Shown here: one piece after another, positions 54,241-63,025 of the stretch
Layout: every line of letters begins with the position of its first letter
Numbering within the stretch: the first letter of the stretch is position 1
DNA from: Arcticimaribacter sp965277835
GTDB taxonomy: Bacteria > Bacteroidota > Bacteroidia > Flavobacteriales > Flavobacteriaceae
Direction of reading: 5' to 3'
Assembly (NCBI GenBank): GCA_965277835.1
Contig: OZ255841.1
Location: forward strand, 1 to 64,000
DNA length: 64,000 nucleotides
The notes under the pieces: generated by a model
What the model was told of the DNA's origin: nothing
What the model saw: only the letters and a program-made list of their open reading frames with translations
Databases searched by the model: none
Made by a program: the position numbers and the translations under genes

Positions 54241-54819
54241 ATGGAAAAAAAGCTGTTAATTTTATTATTTATTGGAGTAGCCTTTTGTTATTCCTGTTCA
54301 TCATCTACATCTACTAAAGCTAAGGAAATAAGTGAAGGAGTGTATCGTCAATCCGATTGGGTGTTTGACCTTAAAAAGCTTGATGGGAAGGATATTGTAC
54401 CTTATTATACAGTGAGTAAATCATCGGATAATGCCATAACTACTGAAGGTTCAAAACTTCAAAGTAGGGTTAAGATAAGTTTCAAGATTAATAAAGGCAG
54501 TGAAGCAAAAGGAGAAATTTTAGGAATATATTTTGAATCAACAGTTAAAGATGAGAATAAGTTTAAGTTCCCAAGATGCTTAAGTGTTTGCCCTGTAAAT
54601 ATCGAAATTTTAAGTGAGGCAGGTATAACACGATCAAAATCATTTTATAATAGAAATAATGTATTTCAGATGCAAATGGTAGACGAGGTTATTAAAGAGT
54701 TTGTTTTATCTCGAAAGAATATTCGTGTGCGTATTCCTGTTTCGATTGATAATCAGAATACTACGTTTAAATGGTTCGAATTTGATTTGTCAAATTACAC
54801 TTCAAAATTGAAGTTATAA
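54241..54819 (+). CDS. Small lipoprotein of unknown function
   Basis: 192 residues. A lipoprotein signal peptide (MEKKLLILLFIGVAFCYSCS) has its likely acylated Cys at residue 19, followed by a Ser/Thr-rich linker typical of surface or periplasmic lipoproteins. The mature part looks beta-rich (residues 30-190), ending KWFEFDLSNYTSKLKL. I do not recognise the family. It stands alone between the divergent DUF1338 gene and convergent nadC. The 106-bp upstream gap is AT-rich and shows no convincing -33/-7 pair. Confidence 0.7.
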   Translation: MEKKLLILLFIGVAFCYSCSSSTSTKAKEISEGVYRQSDWVFDLKKLDGKDIVPYYTVSKSSDNAITTEGSKLQSRVKISFKINKGSEAKGEILGIYFESTVKDENKFKFPRCLSVCPVNIEILSEAGITRSKSFYNRNNVFQMQMVDEVIKEFVLSRKNIRVRIPVSIDNQNTTFKWFEFDLSNYTSKLKL

Positions 54820-54831
54820 GAGTTGAATTAT

Positions 54832-55701
54832 TTAAAAAGCTTTTAAGCTTAGATCAATGTTTTTAGCAGAATGTGTGATGGCACCAAGAGAAATATAATC
54901 GACTCCTGTTTCGGCTATCGCAACAATGTTTTGCTCTGTGATATTCCCAGAAGCTTCTGTTTTAATTTTCCCATTAATAATTTTTAATGATTGTGTTAGC
55001 TCTTTAGGTTTCATATTGTCTAACAAAATTCTATGAATCCAAGGGAAATCTAAACATGTTTTTACTTCTTGTTCGTTTCTAGTTTCAATTATTACAGGAA
55101 TATTAAGATTGTATTGCTCTAAATATTCTTTAGTCTTAATTAGAGCTTTTGAAATAGAACCACAAAAGTCGATATGATTATCTTTTATTAGAATCATATC
55201 GAATAACCCTATTCTATGATTTTGCCCTCCTCCAATTTGTACTGCCCATTTTTCAGGATATCTAAAGTTTGGTGTTGTTTTGCGTGTATCTAGTAAAGTA
55301 CATTGCGTATGTTTTATTTTTTCACAAAGACGATGTGTTAGACTTGCAATTCCACTCATTCTTTGCATGCAGTTTAGTACAAGCCTTTCTGTGGCGAGTA
55401 AATCTATTTGTGGGCCTTCAATGCTAAATACAATATCCCCTGGTGCAACAGAGTTACCATCGGCTATTTTTACTTCAAAATTAAAATCAGAGTTTTTGCT
55501 TTTAAAAATATATTCTGCAAGTTCAACCCCAGCTATAACCCCTGATTCTTTAACTAAAAGTTGGGCTTTACTTATTTGTTTATTCGATAGACAAGATAAG
55601 CTTGTATGGTCGCCTGTACCAATATCTTCATCTAAAGCATTGATTATAAAGCGATCCAACTCTTTGGTGTATTTTTCTTTAAAAGATTGTTTATGATGCA
55701 T
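54832..55701 (-). CDS. nadC: Nicotinate-nucleotide pyrophosphorylase (quinolinate phosphoribosyltransferase)
   Basis: 289 residues. It converts quinolinate and PRPP to nicotinate mononucleotide. Conserved parts are EDIGTGDHTS near the N-terminus, LNCMQRMSGIASLT, DTRKTTPNFR, GGGQNHRIGLFDMILIKDNH and C-terminal EASGNIT and GVDYISLGAITHS. Length is normal. Its start overlaps the end of nadB by 11 bp, the third gene of the operon. Confidence 0.96.
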   Translation of the reverse strand: MHHKQSFKEKYTKELDRFIINALDEDIGTGDHTSLSCLSNKQISKAQLLVKESGVIAGVELAEYIFKSKNSDFNFEVKIADGNSVAPGDIVFSIEGPQIDLLATERLVLNCMQRMSGIASLTHRLCEKIKHTQCTLLDTRKTTPNFRYPEKWAVQIGGGQNHRIGLFDMILIKDNHIDFCGSISKALIKTKEYLEQYNLNIPVIIETRNEQEVKTCLDFPWIHRILLDNMKPKELTQSLKIINGKIKTEASGNITEQNIVAIAETGVDYISLGAITHSAKNIDLSLKAF

Positions 55702-57250
55702 AATCGTTATTGTAAAAAACGCCTTTGTTTTTAGAAATTTGTAGGGCTTGATTTATTAAAATATATGCAACGCTTACCATATTTCTTAGTTCACATAATT
55801 GAGGCGTTAATTTGTTTTTTTGATAGAGGTCAAGAGTTTCTACATATAATTGACTTAATTGGGACGATGCTTTTTTAAGGCTATCATTGGTTTTAAATAT
55901 CCCTACTTTACTACTCATTACGCTTTGTAACGTTGCGATAAGTTCATAGGTTTTATTTAATTTTTGTTGAGAAGAAAAAGCTTGTCCATTCCAGTTAGGT
56001 ATTTTTTCAAAAAAAGAATCTTCGAGTATAAAAGAATTAATTTCTTTAGATGAATGTAAAGCGGCTCTGTGTGCAAAAACAATGGATTCTAAAAGAGAGT
56101 TAGACGCTAACCGATTGGCACCATGAAGCCCAGTATGGCTACATTCACCAATAGCATATAAGCCTTTTAAGCTTGACTCTCCATTTGAATCAACCTGAAT
56201 ACCACCACAGCTATAATGTGCTGCAGGAACTACTGGAATAGGTTCAGAAAGAGGGTCAATTCCAATAGATTTACAGGTTTTATAAATCATAGGAAAACGA
56301 CTAATAAATTCTTTTGGGTCAATATTAGAATTATCTAATAACACATAATTTTCATTTTGTTTAGCCATTTCTTGGACTATGGCTCTAGAGACAATATCTC
56401 TTGGCGCAAGTTCTCCTCTGGGGTCATATTTTTTAATAAAATTTTCTCCACTTTGGTTTTTTAATAGCCCACCTAAACCGCGTATAGCTTCGGTTATTAA
56501 AAAAGTTTCCTCTTTAACTTTTGGGTATAATACTGTAGGGTGAAATTGTATATATGGGAGGTTCTTAATTAAAACCTTTGCTCTATATGCTGCTCCGATT
56601 CCATCTCCTGTTGAAACTTTAGGGTTAGTTGTAAAATTATATATTTGACCTAATCCACCTGTAGATAAGACAGTGATTTTAGATGTTATTTTCAATATTT
56701 CTTGGTCAATAGTAGAAATGATATATGCACCGTAGCACCGTTTATAATTTGATGTAGTGTGATGATCGGTAATGAGATCAACTAGAATATGGTTTTCGAG
56801 ATATTGAATGTTTTTTAAAGATTTCACTTTTTGTATTAATGCACGTTGAATCTCGAACCCAGACTGGTCTTTATGGTGGATAATTCTTTTTTCAGAATGA
56901 CCACCTTCTTTTGCTAAATGTAGATTTTTAGATTTCCCAGCATCAAATTCTGCGCCCCATGTAATTAGTTCATTTACGCGTTCTACACCTTCTTTTACCA
57001 CAAAATCAATTACATCAAGGTTTCCTTGAAAATCTCCAGCTTTATAAGTGTCTTTTATATGTTTTTCGAAAGAGTCTTTTTTGAAATTCGAAACTACAGC
57101 AATACCTCCTTGTGCATAGCGCGTGCTTCCTTCCATTAAATCTTCTTTACAGATTAATGTTATTTTAGACGATGGAACTATACTAGAAAGTTTTATAGCA
57201 TAGGATAAACCAGAAATTCCAGTTCCAATGACAAGTACATCTGTATTCAT
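55691..57250 (-). CDS. nadB: L-aspartate oxidase
   Basis: 519 residues. FAD enzyme oxidising aspartate to iminoaspartate. The N-terminal dinucleotide motif VIGTGISGLSYAIKL, the RYAQGGIAVV segment, HPTVLYP, and GECSHTGLHGANRLASNSLLE (an FAD/succinate-dehydrogenase-type signature at about residues 367-387) are present, followed by the C-terminal helical domain. It starts directly after nadA's stop and overlaps nadC, so the three are one operon. Confidence 0.96.
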   Translation of the reverse strand: MNTDVLVIGTGISGLSYAIKLSSIVPSSKITLICKEDLMEGSTRYAQGGIAVVSNFKKDSFEKHIKDTYKAGDFQGNLDVIDFVVKEGVERVNELITWGAEFDAGKSKNLHLAKEGGHSEKRIIHHKDQSGFEIQRALIQKVKSLKNIQYLENHILVDLITDHHTTSNYKRCYGAYIISTIDQEILKITSKITVLSTGGLGQIYNFTTNPKVSTGDGIGAAYRAKVLIKNLPYIQFHPTVLYPKVKEETFLITEAIRGLGGLLKNQSGENFIKKYDPRGELAPRDIVSRAIVQEMAKQNENYVLLDNSNIDPKEFISRFPMIYKTCKSIGIDPLSEPIPVVPAAHYSCGGIQVDSNGESSLKGLYAIGECSHTGLHGANRLASNSLLESIVFAHRAALHSSKEINSFILEDSFFEKIPNWNGQAFSSQQKLNKTYELIATLQSVMSSKVGIFKTNDSLKKASSQLSQLYVETLDLYQKNKLTPQLCELRNMVSVAYILINQALQISKNKGVFYNNDYAS

Positions 57251-58252
57251 TTAGCCCAATTCTAACATTCGCTCAATAGGATTTCTTGCTTTATTCATAA
57301 GGTCATCGTCTAAAAGTATTTCAGGCAGCTCGTATTTTAGGCATAAATATAGCTTTTCTAAAGTATTGAGTTTCATAAAAGCACATTCACTACATGCACA
57401 AGTATCATCTTCAATAGGGGCAGGAATAAAGGTTTTGTGCGGGGCTTGTTTTTGCATTTCGTGTAAAATTCCTGCTTCGGTTGCTACGATAAATTCTGAA
57501 GAAGAATCGTTTTTAACAAAGTTAAGTAGACCCGAAGTACTACCTATATATTGCGCTATATCTAGTATTTGGCTTTCGCTTTCAGGGTGTGCAATGAATT
57601 TTGCGTTAGGATGTGTATTAAAAAGACGAATTATTTTTTCAAAAGAGAACGCTTCGTGTACAATGCAAGAACCTTCCCAAAGAATCATATTACGCCCCGT
57701 TTCTTTAATTAAATATTTACCTAAATTTTTATCTGGAGCAAAGATAATTTCGCGATCCTTAGGAATAGACTCAATTACTTTTTTAGCATTACTAGAAGTA
57801 CAAACAATATCGCTTAAAGCTTTTATTTCGGCAGAACAATTAATATAAGTTACTACAACAGCATTTGGATGTTTTTGTTTAAATTTTTTAAAGTCAGTAG
57901 GAGGGCAAGAATCTGCCAAAGAACAACCTGCTTTCAAGTCTGGAAGAACCACCTTTTTATTTGGATTAATTATTTTGGCTGTTTCTGCCATAAAATGAAC
58001 TCCAGCAAACACAATCATCGAAGCCTTAACCTGAGAAGCAGCTTTTGCTAAATATAAGCTATCTCCAAGATAGTCAGCAAGTTCTTGAATTTCTTTTGCT
58101 TGATAGTAATGCGCAAGAATGACTGCATTCTTTTCTTTTTTCAATTGTTTAATTTCAGAAACGATTTCTTCTTTGTTAGGAGTAGGAAGATTAAGATATC
58201 CCGAAGATGTTAAAGTGGGTATAGCTTCTTGTAAATCGGTTTTCATTATCAT
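57251..58252 (-). CDS. nadA: Quinolinate synthase
   Basis: 333 residues from the ATG at 58252; the ATG at 58246 is equally possible. It condenses iminoaspartate with dihydroxyacetone phosphate to quinolinate using a 4Fe-4S cluster. Candidate ligands are Cys110 (LKAGCSLADSC), Cys196 (WEGSCIVHE) and one Cys of CACSEC at 285-290. ILAHYYQ, GVHFMAETAKI and AHPESES are family hallmarks. First gene of nadA-nadB-nadC; with nadE at 33542 most of de novo NAD synthesis lies in this window. Confidence 0.96.
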   Translation of the reverse strand: MIMKTDLQEAIPTLTSSGYLNLPTPNKEEIVSEIKQLKKEKNAVILAHYYQAKEIQELADYLGDSLYLAKAASQVKASMIVFAGVHFMAETAKIINPNKKVVLPDLKAGCSLADSCPPTDFKKFKQKHPNAVVVTYINCSAEIKALSDIVCTSSNAKKVIESIPKDREIIFAPDKNLGKYLIKETGRNMILWEGSCIVHEAFSFEKIIRLFNTHPNAKFIAHPESESQILDIAQYIGSTSGLLNFVKNDSSSEFIVATEAGILHEMQKQAPHKTFIPAPIEDDTCACSECAFMKLNTLEKLYLCLKYELPEILLDDDLMNKARNPIERMLELG

Positions 58253-58532
58253 TAAAGGATTATTTTAGTAAAAATAAGGATTTAGCAGTAATACATTTGC
58301 TTTTAAGTATGGATTTTTAAAGGTTTTACACACTTTAATATTAACTAACCAAACAATACTTATACCCGTTATAGATTTTAAATAATAGAATTTTAATGTT
58401 ATTATAGCTCTGTTTTTATAAACATTTTAAGTTGTTTTTATAGTCATAGTAGTACGTATTTATATAAACTTAAATATATAGAAATAGAGAAATTGCACTT
58501 ATCTTTGTGTAAAATATCTTGATATCGACTCT
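58253..58532. other. Divergent intergenic region nadA / mfd
   Basis: 280 bp, the largest gap in the window, strongly AT-rich. A perfect -7 element for mfd lies at 58500-58507. On the nadA side only a seven-of-eight match (TATTTTTA on the minus strand, near 58266-58275) is seen. I see no NadR/NrtR-type palindrome, riboswitch-like hairpin or small ORF with support. Confidence 0.5.
58500..58507 (+). promoter_or_regulatory. -7 element for mfd
   Basis: TATCTTTG, a perfect TAnnTTTG, with the expected RNA start near 58514, about 19 bp before the TTG start. No TTTG is found at 19-21 bp upstream. Confidence 0.5.
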
Positions 58533-61500
58533 TTGATATCCTCTTTTTCGAATATTGCTAATCAAAAAGTGCTACAAGAGCGACTTTTACAGGATGACGT
58601 ACACTTATTTTTAAAAGGAGCTGTAGGTTCTGGCATTAGTTTTTTAATTAGCGAATGCTTTGAAAAAGTAGGAAAAACCATTTTATTTGTTTGTGAAGAC
58701 CGCGAAAAAGCGGCATATCAACTTAATGATTTCGAACGTTTATTAGACACTGAAAACGTGTTGTTTTTTCCTTCGAGTTACCGAAAGCCGTATCAAACAG
58801 AAACAACCGATAACGCCAACGTATTACTCCGTTCGGAAGTATTAACTAAGCTAATCAACTCTAAAAAACCTAAGGTTATAGTTAGCTATCCGCAAGCGAT
58901 TTTCGAAAAAGTAATGTCGCAAGAAACGCTAAGAAAGAGCACACTAAATGTAATAAAAGGTAATAAACTCTCCTTAGACTTTGTAAATGAAATGTTATTC
59001 GAATATCAATTCGATCGCGTTGATTTTGTAACGCAACCAGGTGAGTTTTCTGTTCGCGGAGGAATTATTGATGTGTTTTCTTTTGCAAACCAGCACCCTT
59101 ATCGAATTGAGTTTTATGGTGACCAAATAGAAAGTTTAAGGAGTTTTGATATCGCTTCTCAACTTTCTATAAGTACGCTAGAGAAAATACAATTACTACC
59201 TAACACTTCAGAGAGTTTTACGCGTGCTAAACGAAAGAATCTAATTGAAGTTATTTCCCCTAAAGGGATATTAATTACTCAAAACTTTGATTTTATTGCC
59301 GCTCGATTAGAGCATTTTTATAAAGAAGCCAATCAAAACTATCAACTTTTAGATAGTGAAACACAGCACTTGCCTCCCGATGTACTATTCAGTTCGAAAG
59401 AAGATTTCATGGAAATTTCGAATGCTTTAAGTGTGGTTAGTCAAACCAAATCTACAGTGTTAAAAAAGCAAGACGTAGTTTCGGTGAAACAGAGTCCACA
59501 ACCCGCTTTTAATAGACAATTTGACCGCCTTATCACGTATTTCAACAATAATCACGAAAAAGGATATCAAAACTATATTTTCTGTGCCAGTGAACAACAA
59601 GCAAATCGTTTTAAAGATATTTTTGAAGAAGTCGAAGAATTAGTCCACTATAAAACTGTAGTTACCCCACTGTTTGAAGGTTTTGAAGACACAGAAGCAA
59701 AAGTTGCTTGTTTTACGGACCATCAAATTTTTGAACGATATCATAAGTATCAATTAAAAAATACTAAGGCTAAGAAAGAAGCGCTCACATTTAAAGAGTT
59801 AACTCATCTTAAAGTTGGAGATTATGTAACCCATATTGATCATGGCGTTGGTAAGTTTGGAGGACTTCAAAAAATTGATGTAGAGGGGAGTAACCAAGAA
59901 GCCATCAAATTAATTTACGCAGATAGAGATATTTTATATTTAAGTATTCATTCGCTCCACAAAATCTCAAAGTTTAAAGGCAAAGATGGTAGTGCTCCTA
60001 AAATTCATAAGCTAGGTTCAAGTACTTGGAAGAGTTTAAAGAAAAAAACAAAATCACGAGTAAAAGAAATTGCGTTTAATCTTATTGAATTATATGCCAA
60101 GCGAAAACAAAAAATTGGCTTTGCATATGACCCTGACAGTTATTTGCAACATGAACTAGAGGCTTCTTTTGTTTTTGAAGACACCCCCGATCAAAGTTTA
60201 GCTACGATAGATGTTAAGAAAGACATGGAAAGCGAGCAACCTATGGATCGTTTAATCTGCGGAGATGTTGGTTTTGGAAAAACAGAAGTTGCTATTCGTG
60301 CAGCTTTTAAGGCAGTAGATAATAGTAAACAAGTTGCTATTTTGGTTCCTACTACAATTCTGGCATTCCAACATTTTAAAAATTTCTCGAAACGACTAGA
60401 AGATTTTCCCGTACGTGTAGATTATTTAAACCGGTTTCGTTCTACAAAAGATAAAAACCAAATTACTACAGATTTAAAAACAGGAAAAATTGATATCATA
60501 ATCGGCACACATCAATTAGTAGGAAAAAATATAGAATTCAAAGACTTAGGATTACTAATTGTAGATGAAGAACAAAAGTTTGGTGTTAGCGTTAAAGAAA
60601 AGTTACGTTCGCTAAAAACAAATGTCGATGTGTTAACCCTTACTGCAACTCCTATTCCTAGAACGTTGCAGTTTAGTTTAATGGCTGCACGGGATATGTC
60701 TGTAATTACCACTCCACCACCTAATAGATATCCTATTGAAAGTGAGGTTGTCCGTTTCAATGAGGAGTTAATTAGAGATAGTATTTCGTATGAAATCCAA
60801 CGGGGAGGTCAAGTTTATTTTATTAATAATCGTGTAGAAAATATAACCGAAACAGCAGGAATGCTTCAGCGTTTAGTCCCCGATGCTAGGATACGTATTG
60901 GTCATGGGCAAATGGATGGGAAAAAATTAGAAGATAATCTAATTAATTTTATGGAAGGGAGCTACGACATATTGGTAGCAACCACAATTATCGAAAACGG
61001 ATTAGACGTTCCCAATGCAAATACTATTTTTATAAACAATGCTCAAAATTTTGGACTAAGCGATTTACATCAAATGCGTGGACGTGTTGGTAGGAGTAAT
61101 AAAAAAGCATTTTGCTATTTCATTACTCCTCCATATAGTGCTATGTCTAGCGATGCCCAAAAAAGAATTCAAGCAATAGAGCAATTTGCTGCTTTGGGGT
61201 CTGGTATTCAAATAGCAATGAAAGATTTAGAGATTAGAGGTGCTGGTAATCTTTTAGGCGGAGAACAAAGTGGGTTTATTAATGATATTGGTTTCGAAAC
61301 ATATCAAAAAATATTAAGCGAAGCTATTGAAGAACTTAAAGAAAATGAATTCAAATCATTGTATAATTCTACCGAGGACTCGAATTCAAAAGAATATGTA
61401 AAAGATATTCAAATCGATACCGACTTAGAGATTCTTTTCCCTGACCATTATATTAGCGTTGTAAGCGAGCGACTAAATTTATATAGCAGATTAGGAACAC

Positions 61501-61865
61501 TAAAAAATGAAACCGAACTAATTCAATTTCAAAACGAGGTAGAAGATCGTTTTGGACCTTTACCTCAAGAAGCTAAAACGCTTTTAGATAGTGTTCGTTT
61601 AAAATGGAAAGCTGCACATTTGGGTATTGAGCGAATTGTGTTAAAAAAGAATCAGTGTGTTGGTTATTTCATAGCTAATCAAGAAAGCCCATTTTATCAA
61701 AGTGACCGTTTTCATAAACTTTTGCAATGGGTACAGCAATACCCGCAACAAGCTAGCCTTAAAGAGAAACAGACTAAAGCAGGTTTACGTTTACGCTTAG
61801 CACTCAACAACGTTAATAGCATCCAAAAGGCTATTTCAATACTTCCAAATTTAGAGTCGCTTTAG
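58533..61865 (+). CDS. mfd: Transcription-repair coupling factor Mfd
   Basis: 1110 residues from a TTG; no ATG is near. It removes stalled RNA polymerase and recruits UvrA. Domains in order: UvrB-like N-terminal modules (about 1-370), RNA polymerase-interacting CarD-like domain (about 425-500, VGDYVTHIDHGVGKFGG), the RecG-like translocase with Walker A GDVGFGKTEVA (about 576-586), DEEQ box (IVDEEQKFGV) and motif VI region (QMRGRVGRS), and the C-terminal TRCF domain. It overlaps the convergent ACT-domain gene by 15 bp. Confidence 0.96.
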   Translation: MISSFSNIANQKVLQERLLQDDVHLFLKGAVGSGISFLISECFEKVGKTILFVCEDREKAAYQLNDFERLLDTENVLFFPSSYRKPYQTETTDNANVLLRSEVLTKLINSKKPKVIVSYPQAIFEKVMSQETLRKSTLNVIKGNKLSLDFVNEMLFEYQFDRVDFVTQPGEFSVRGGIIDVFSFANQHPYRIEFYGDQIESLRSFDIASQLSISTLEKIQLLPNTSESFTRAKRKNLIEVISPKGILITQNFDFIAARLEHFYKEANQNYQLLDSETQHLPPDVLFSSKEDFMEISNALSVVSQTKSTVLKKQDVVSVKQSPQPAFNRQFDRLITYFNNNHEKGYQNYIFCASEQQANRFKDIFEEVEELVHYKTVVTPLFEGFEDTEAKVACFTDHQIFERYHKYQLKNTKAKKEALTFKELTHLKVGDYVTHIDHGVGKFGGLQKIDVEGSNQEAIKLIYADRDILYLSIHSLHKISKFKGKDGSAPKIHKLGSSTWKSLKKKTKSRVKEIAFNLIELYAKRKQKIGFAYDPDSYLQHELEASFVFEDTPDQSLATIDVKKDMESEQPMDRLICGDVGFGKTEVAIRAAFKAVDNSKQVAILVPTTILAFQHFKNFSKRLEDFPVRVDYLNRFRSTKDKNQITTDLKTGKIDIIIGTHQLVGKNIEFKDLGLLIVDEEQKFGVSVKEKLRSLKTNVDVLTLTATPIPRTLQFSLMAARDMSVITTPPPNRYPIESEVVRFNEELIRDSISYEIQRGGQVYFINNRVENITETAGMLQRLVPDARIRIGHGQMDGKKLEDNLINFMEGSYDILVATTIIENGLDVPNANTIFINNAQNFGLSDLHQMRGRVGRSNKKAFCYFITPPYSAMSSDAQKRIQAIEQFAALGSGIQIAMKDLEIRGAGNLLGGEQSGFINDIGFETYQKILSEAIEELKENEFKSLYNSTEDSNSKEYVKDIQIDTDLEILFPDHYISVVSERLNLYSRLGTLKNETELIQFQNEVEDRFGPLPQEAKTLLDSVRLKWKAAHLGIERIVLKKNQCVGYFIANQESPFYQSDRFHKLLQWVQQYPQQASLKEKQTKAGLRLRLALNNVNSIQKAISILPNLESL

Positions 61866-62510
61866 TTCTTTTATAACTTTAAAAGCAACGTTTACGGAGT
61901 CTTCATCTACCAAAATTGTAAACTCATTAGAAGTAGAAATTACCTCACGAATATTAACTCCTTCCCATGATAATCGCTGAAAAATAAAATAATATATCCC
62001 AGGGATTGCTACATTTTCTGTTGGTAATTTAATTGTTATAGAAGAAAGGTTTTCTGCCTTTCCGAGTAGCTGTTCTTTTTTAAAAAAATCATCTACAAGA
62101 TTAGCCACATTGCTGCTTACAATAATATTAGATTCCGAAACCCCACGAGACGAAGTGTAGAATACTTGTTTATCATCATTTAACCGAGCCAAAAAAGATG
62201 CTTGAGCGCGTAACAAACTATCAGAAATCTTAAAGTTATAATCTACCAAAGAAGAACGAACTGTTATTTCTCCTATTTCTTTTAACACTTTGACAATCTT
62301 GTGTGTAGAGAGGAACTCCATATTGTCCGAAATTCGTTTTAATGCCATAACAATAGCTCCGCTTCGAGCCTTTTTTCGTAGAATTTTCTCAACTTCAGGT
62401 TGAATTTGTCTTGCCAGAGAAGTTAAATTAATAAGCCCTTGAGAAAGAGCTGTAGAAAGAAAAGGCTTAGTTTTTATGTGATTTTCTACTACAGACGCTA
62501 TTGTTTTCAT
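61851..62510 (-). CDS. ACT-domain protein (aspartate kinase-like regulatory type)
   Basis: 219 residues, cytosolic. The N-terminal half is helical (SVVENHIKTKPFL, INLTSLARQIQPEVEK, GAIVMALKRIS) and the C-terminal half carries an ACT-like domain (NLSSITIKLPTENVAIPGIYYFIFQRLSWEGVNI... ending VAFKVIKELK), with IREVISTSNEFTILV resembling the ACT core of aspartate kinases. I recall it as a conserved Bacteroidota protein without known function. No kinase domain is present. A ligand-binding regulatory role is inferred. Confidence 0.75.
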   Translation of the reverse strand: MKTIASVVENHIKTKPFLSTALSQGLINLTSLARQIQPEVEKILRKKARSGAIVMALKRISDNMEFLSTHKIVKVLKEIGEITVRSSLVDYNFKISDSLLRAQASFLARLNDDKQVFYTSSRGVSESNIIVSSNVANLVDDFFKKEQLLGKAENLSSITIKLPTENVAIPGIYYFIFQRLSWEGVNIREVISTSNEFTILVDEDSVNVAFKVIKELKRL

Positions 62511-62531
62511 AATGTTTTGTTATGTATGTCA

Positions 62532-62539
62532 CAAAAATA
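62532..62539 (-). promoter_or_regulatory. -7 element for the ACT-domain gene
   Basis: On the minus strand it reads TATTTTTG, a perfect TAnnTTTG, with RNA expected to start near 62525, 15 bp before the ATG. TTTG copies lie 7 and 11 bp upstream, too close for a -33. Confidence 0.45.
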
Positions 62540-62576
62540 ATAAAAACAAACAAATTGTTATTTAAAATAATTAATT

Positions 62577-62936
62577 TTAAAAAGGATAAAAAGCATTTTC
62601 GATATGTTCCTGTTTCCAAGAATTATTTTTTACCAAATAGGTTATAATATCAAAACGCACTTCTAAATCCCAATCTTTTTTTAGAAGATAAGCATCAACA
62701 GCCATAACTAATAATTGTATTTTCTTTTTGCTTACAAAAGATTCTGGAGCTCCAAAATAGTCCGAAGAACGCGCTTTAACCTCAACGACAACAAGCAAAC
62801 CATCTTTTTTTGCTAAAATATCTATCTCTGCTTTTCTATAATGAAAATTTCTTTCCAAAATTATAAATTCGTTTCTCTCAAGATATTCTGCAGCTTTCTG
62901 CTCGGCAATTTTACCAAAGCTATGTGAGTTACTCAT
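62577..62936 (-). CDS. YraN family (UPF0102) nuclease-like protein
   Basis: 119 residues. The restriction-endonuclease-like core is visible: GKIAEQKAAEYLERNEF at the start, then KAEIDILAKKDGLLVVVEVKAR with the Asp...Glu-x-Lys triad of the fold, followed by KIQLLVMAVDAYL and RFDIITY. The family is presumed to act on DNA but its role is unknown. It is divergent from metG, 89 bp apart. Confidence 0.92.
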   Translation of the reverse strand: MSNSHSFGKIAEQKAAEYLERNEFIILERNFHYRKAEIDILAKKDGLLVVVEVKARSSDYFGAPESFVSKKKIQLLVMAVDAYLLKKDWDLEVRFDIITYLVKNNSWKQEHIENAFYPF

Positions 62937-62985
62937 ACAATAAAATTAATCTTATTTCAACTAAAATAGTAAAGCTATAGCATAC

Positions 62986-63013
62986 TTTGAGCAAAGTAAA
63001 AACCTTATTTTTG
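62986..63013 (+). promoter_or_regulatory. Probable promoter for metG
   Basis: TTTG at 62986-62989 and TATTTTTG at 63006-63013 (perfect -7). The spacer is 16 bp, shorter than the usual 19-21, so the -33 assignment is less certain than the -7. The ATG is 12 bp after the -7, implying a very short leader of about 5 bases. Confidence 0.4.
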
Positions 63014-63025
63014 CTAAAAATATAT

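Noticed and set aside
55280..55696. 138-codon open frame antisense to nadC, and a 160-codon one antisense to nadA (57366-57848).
   Set aside because: Both lie wholly over strongly supported enzymes, and their translations show no domain or signal pattern.
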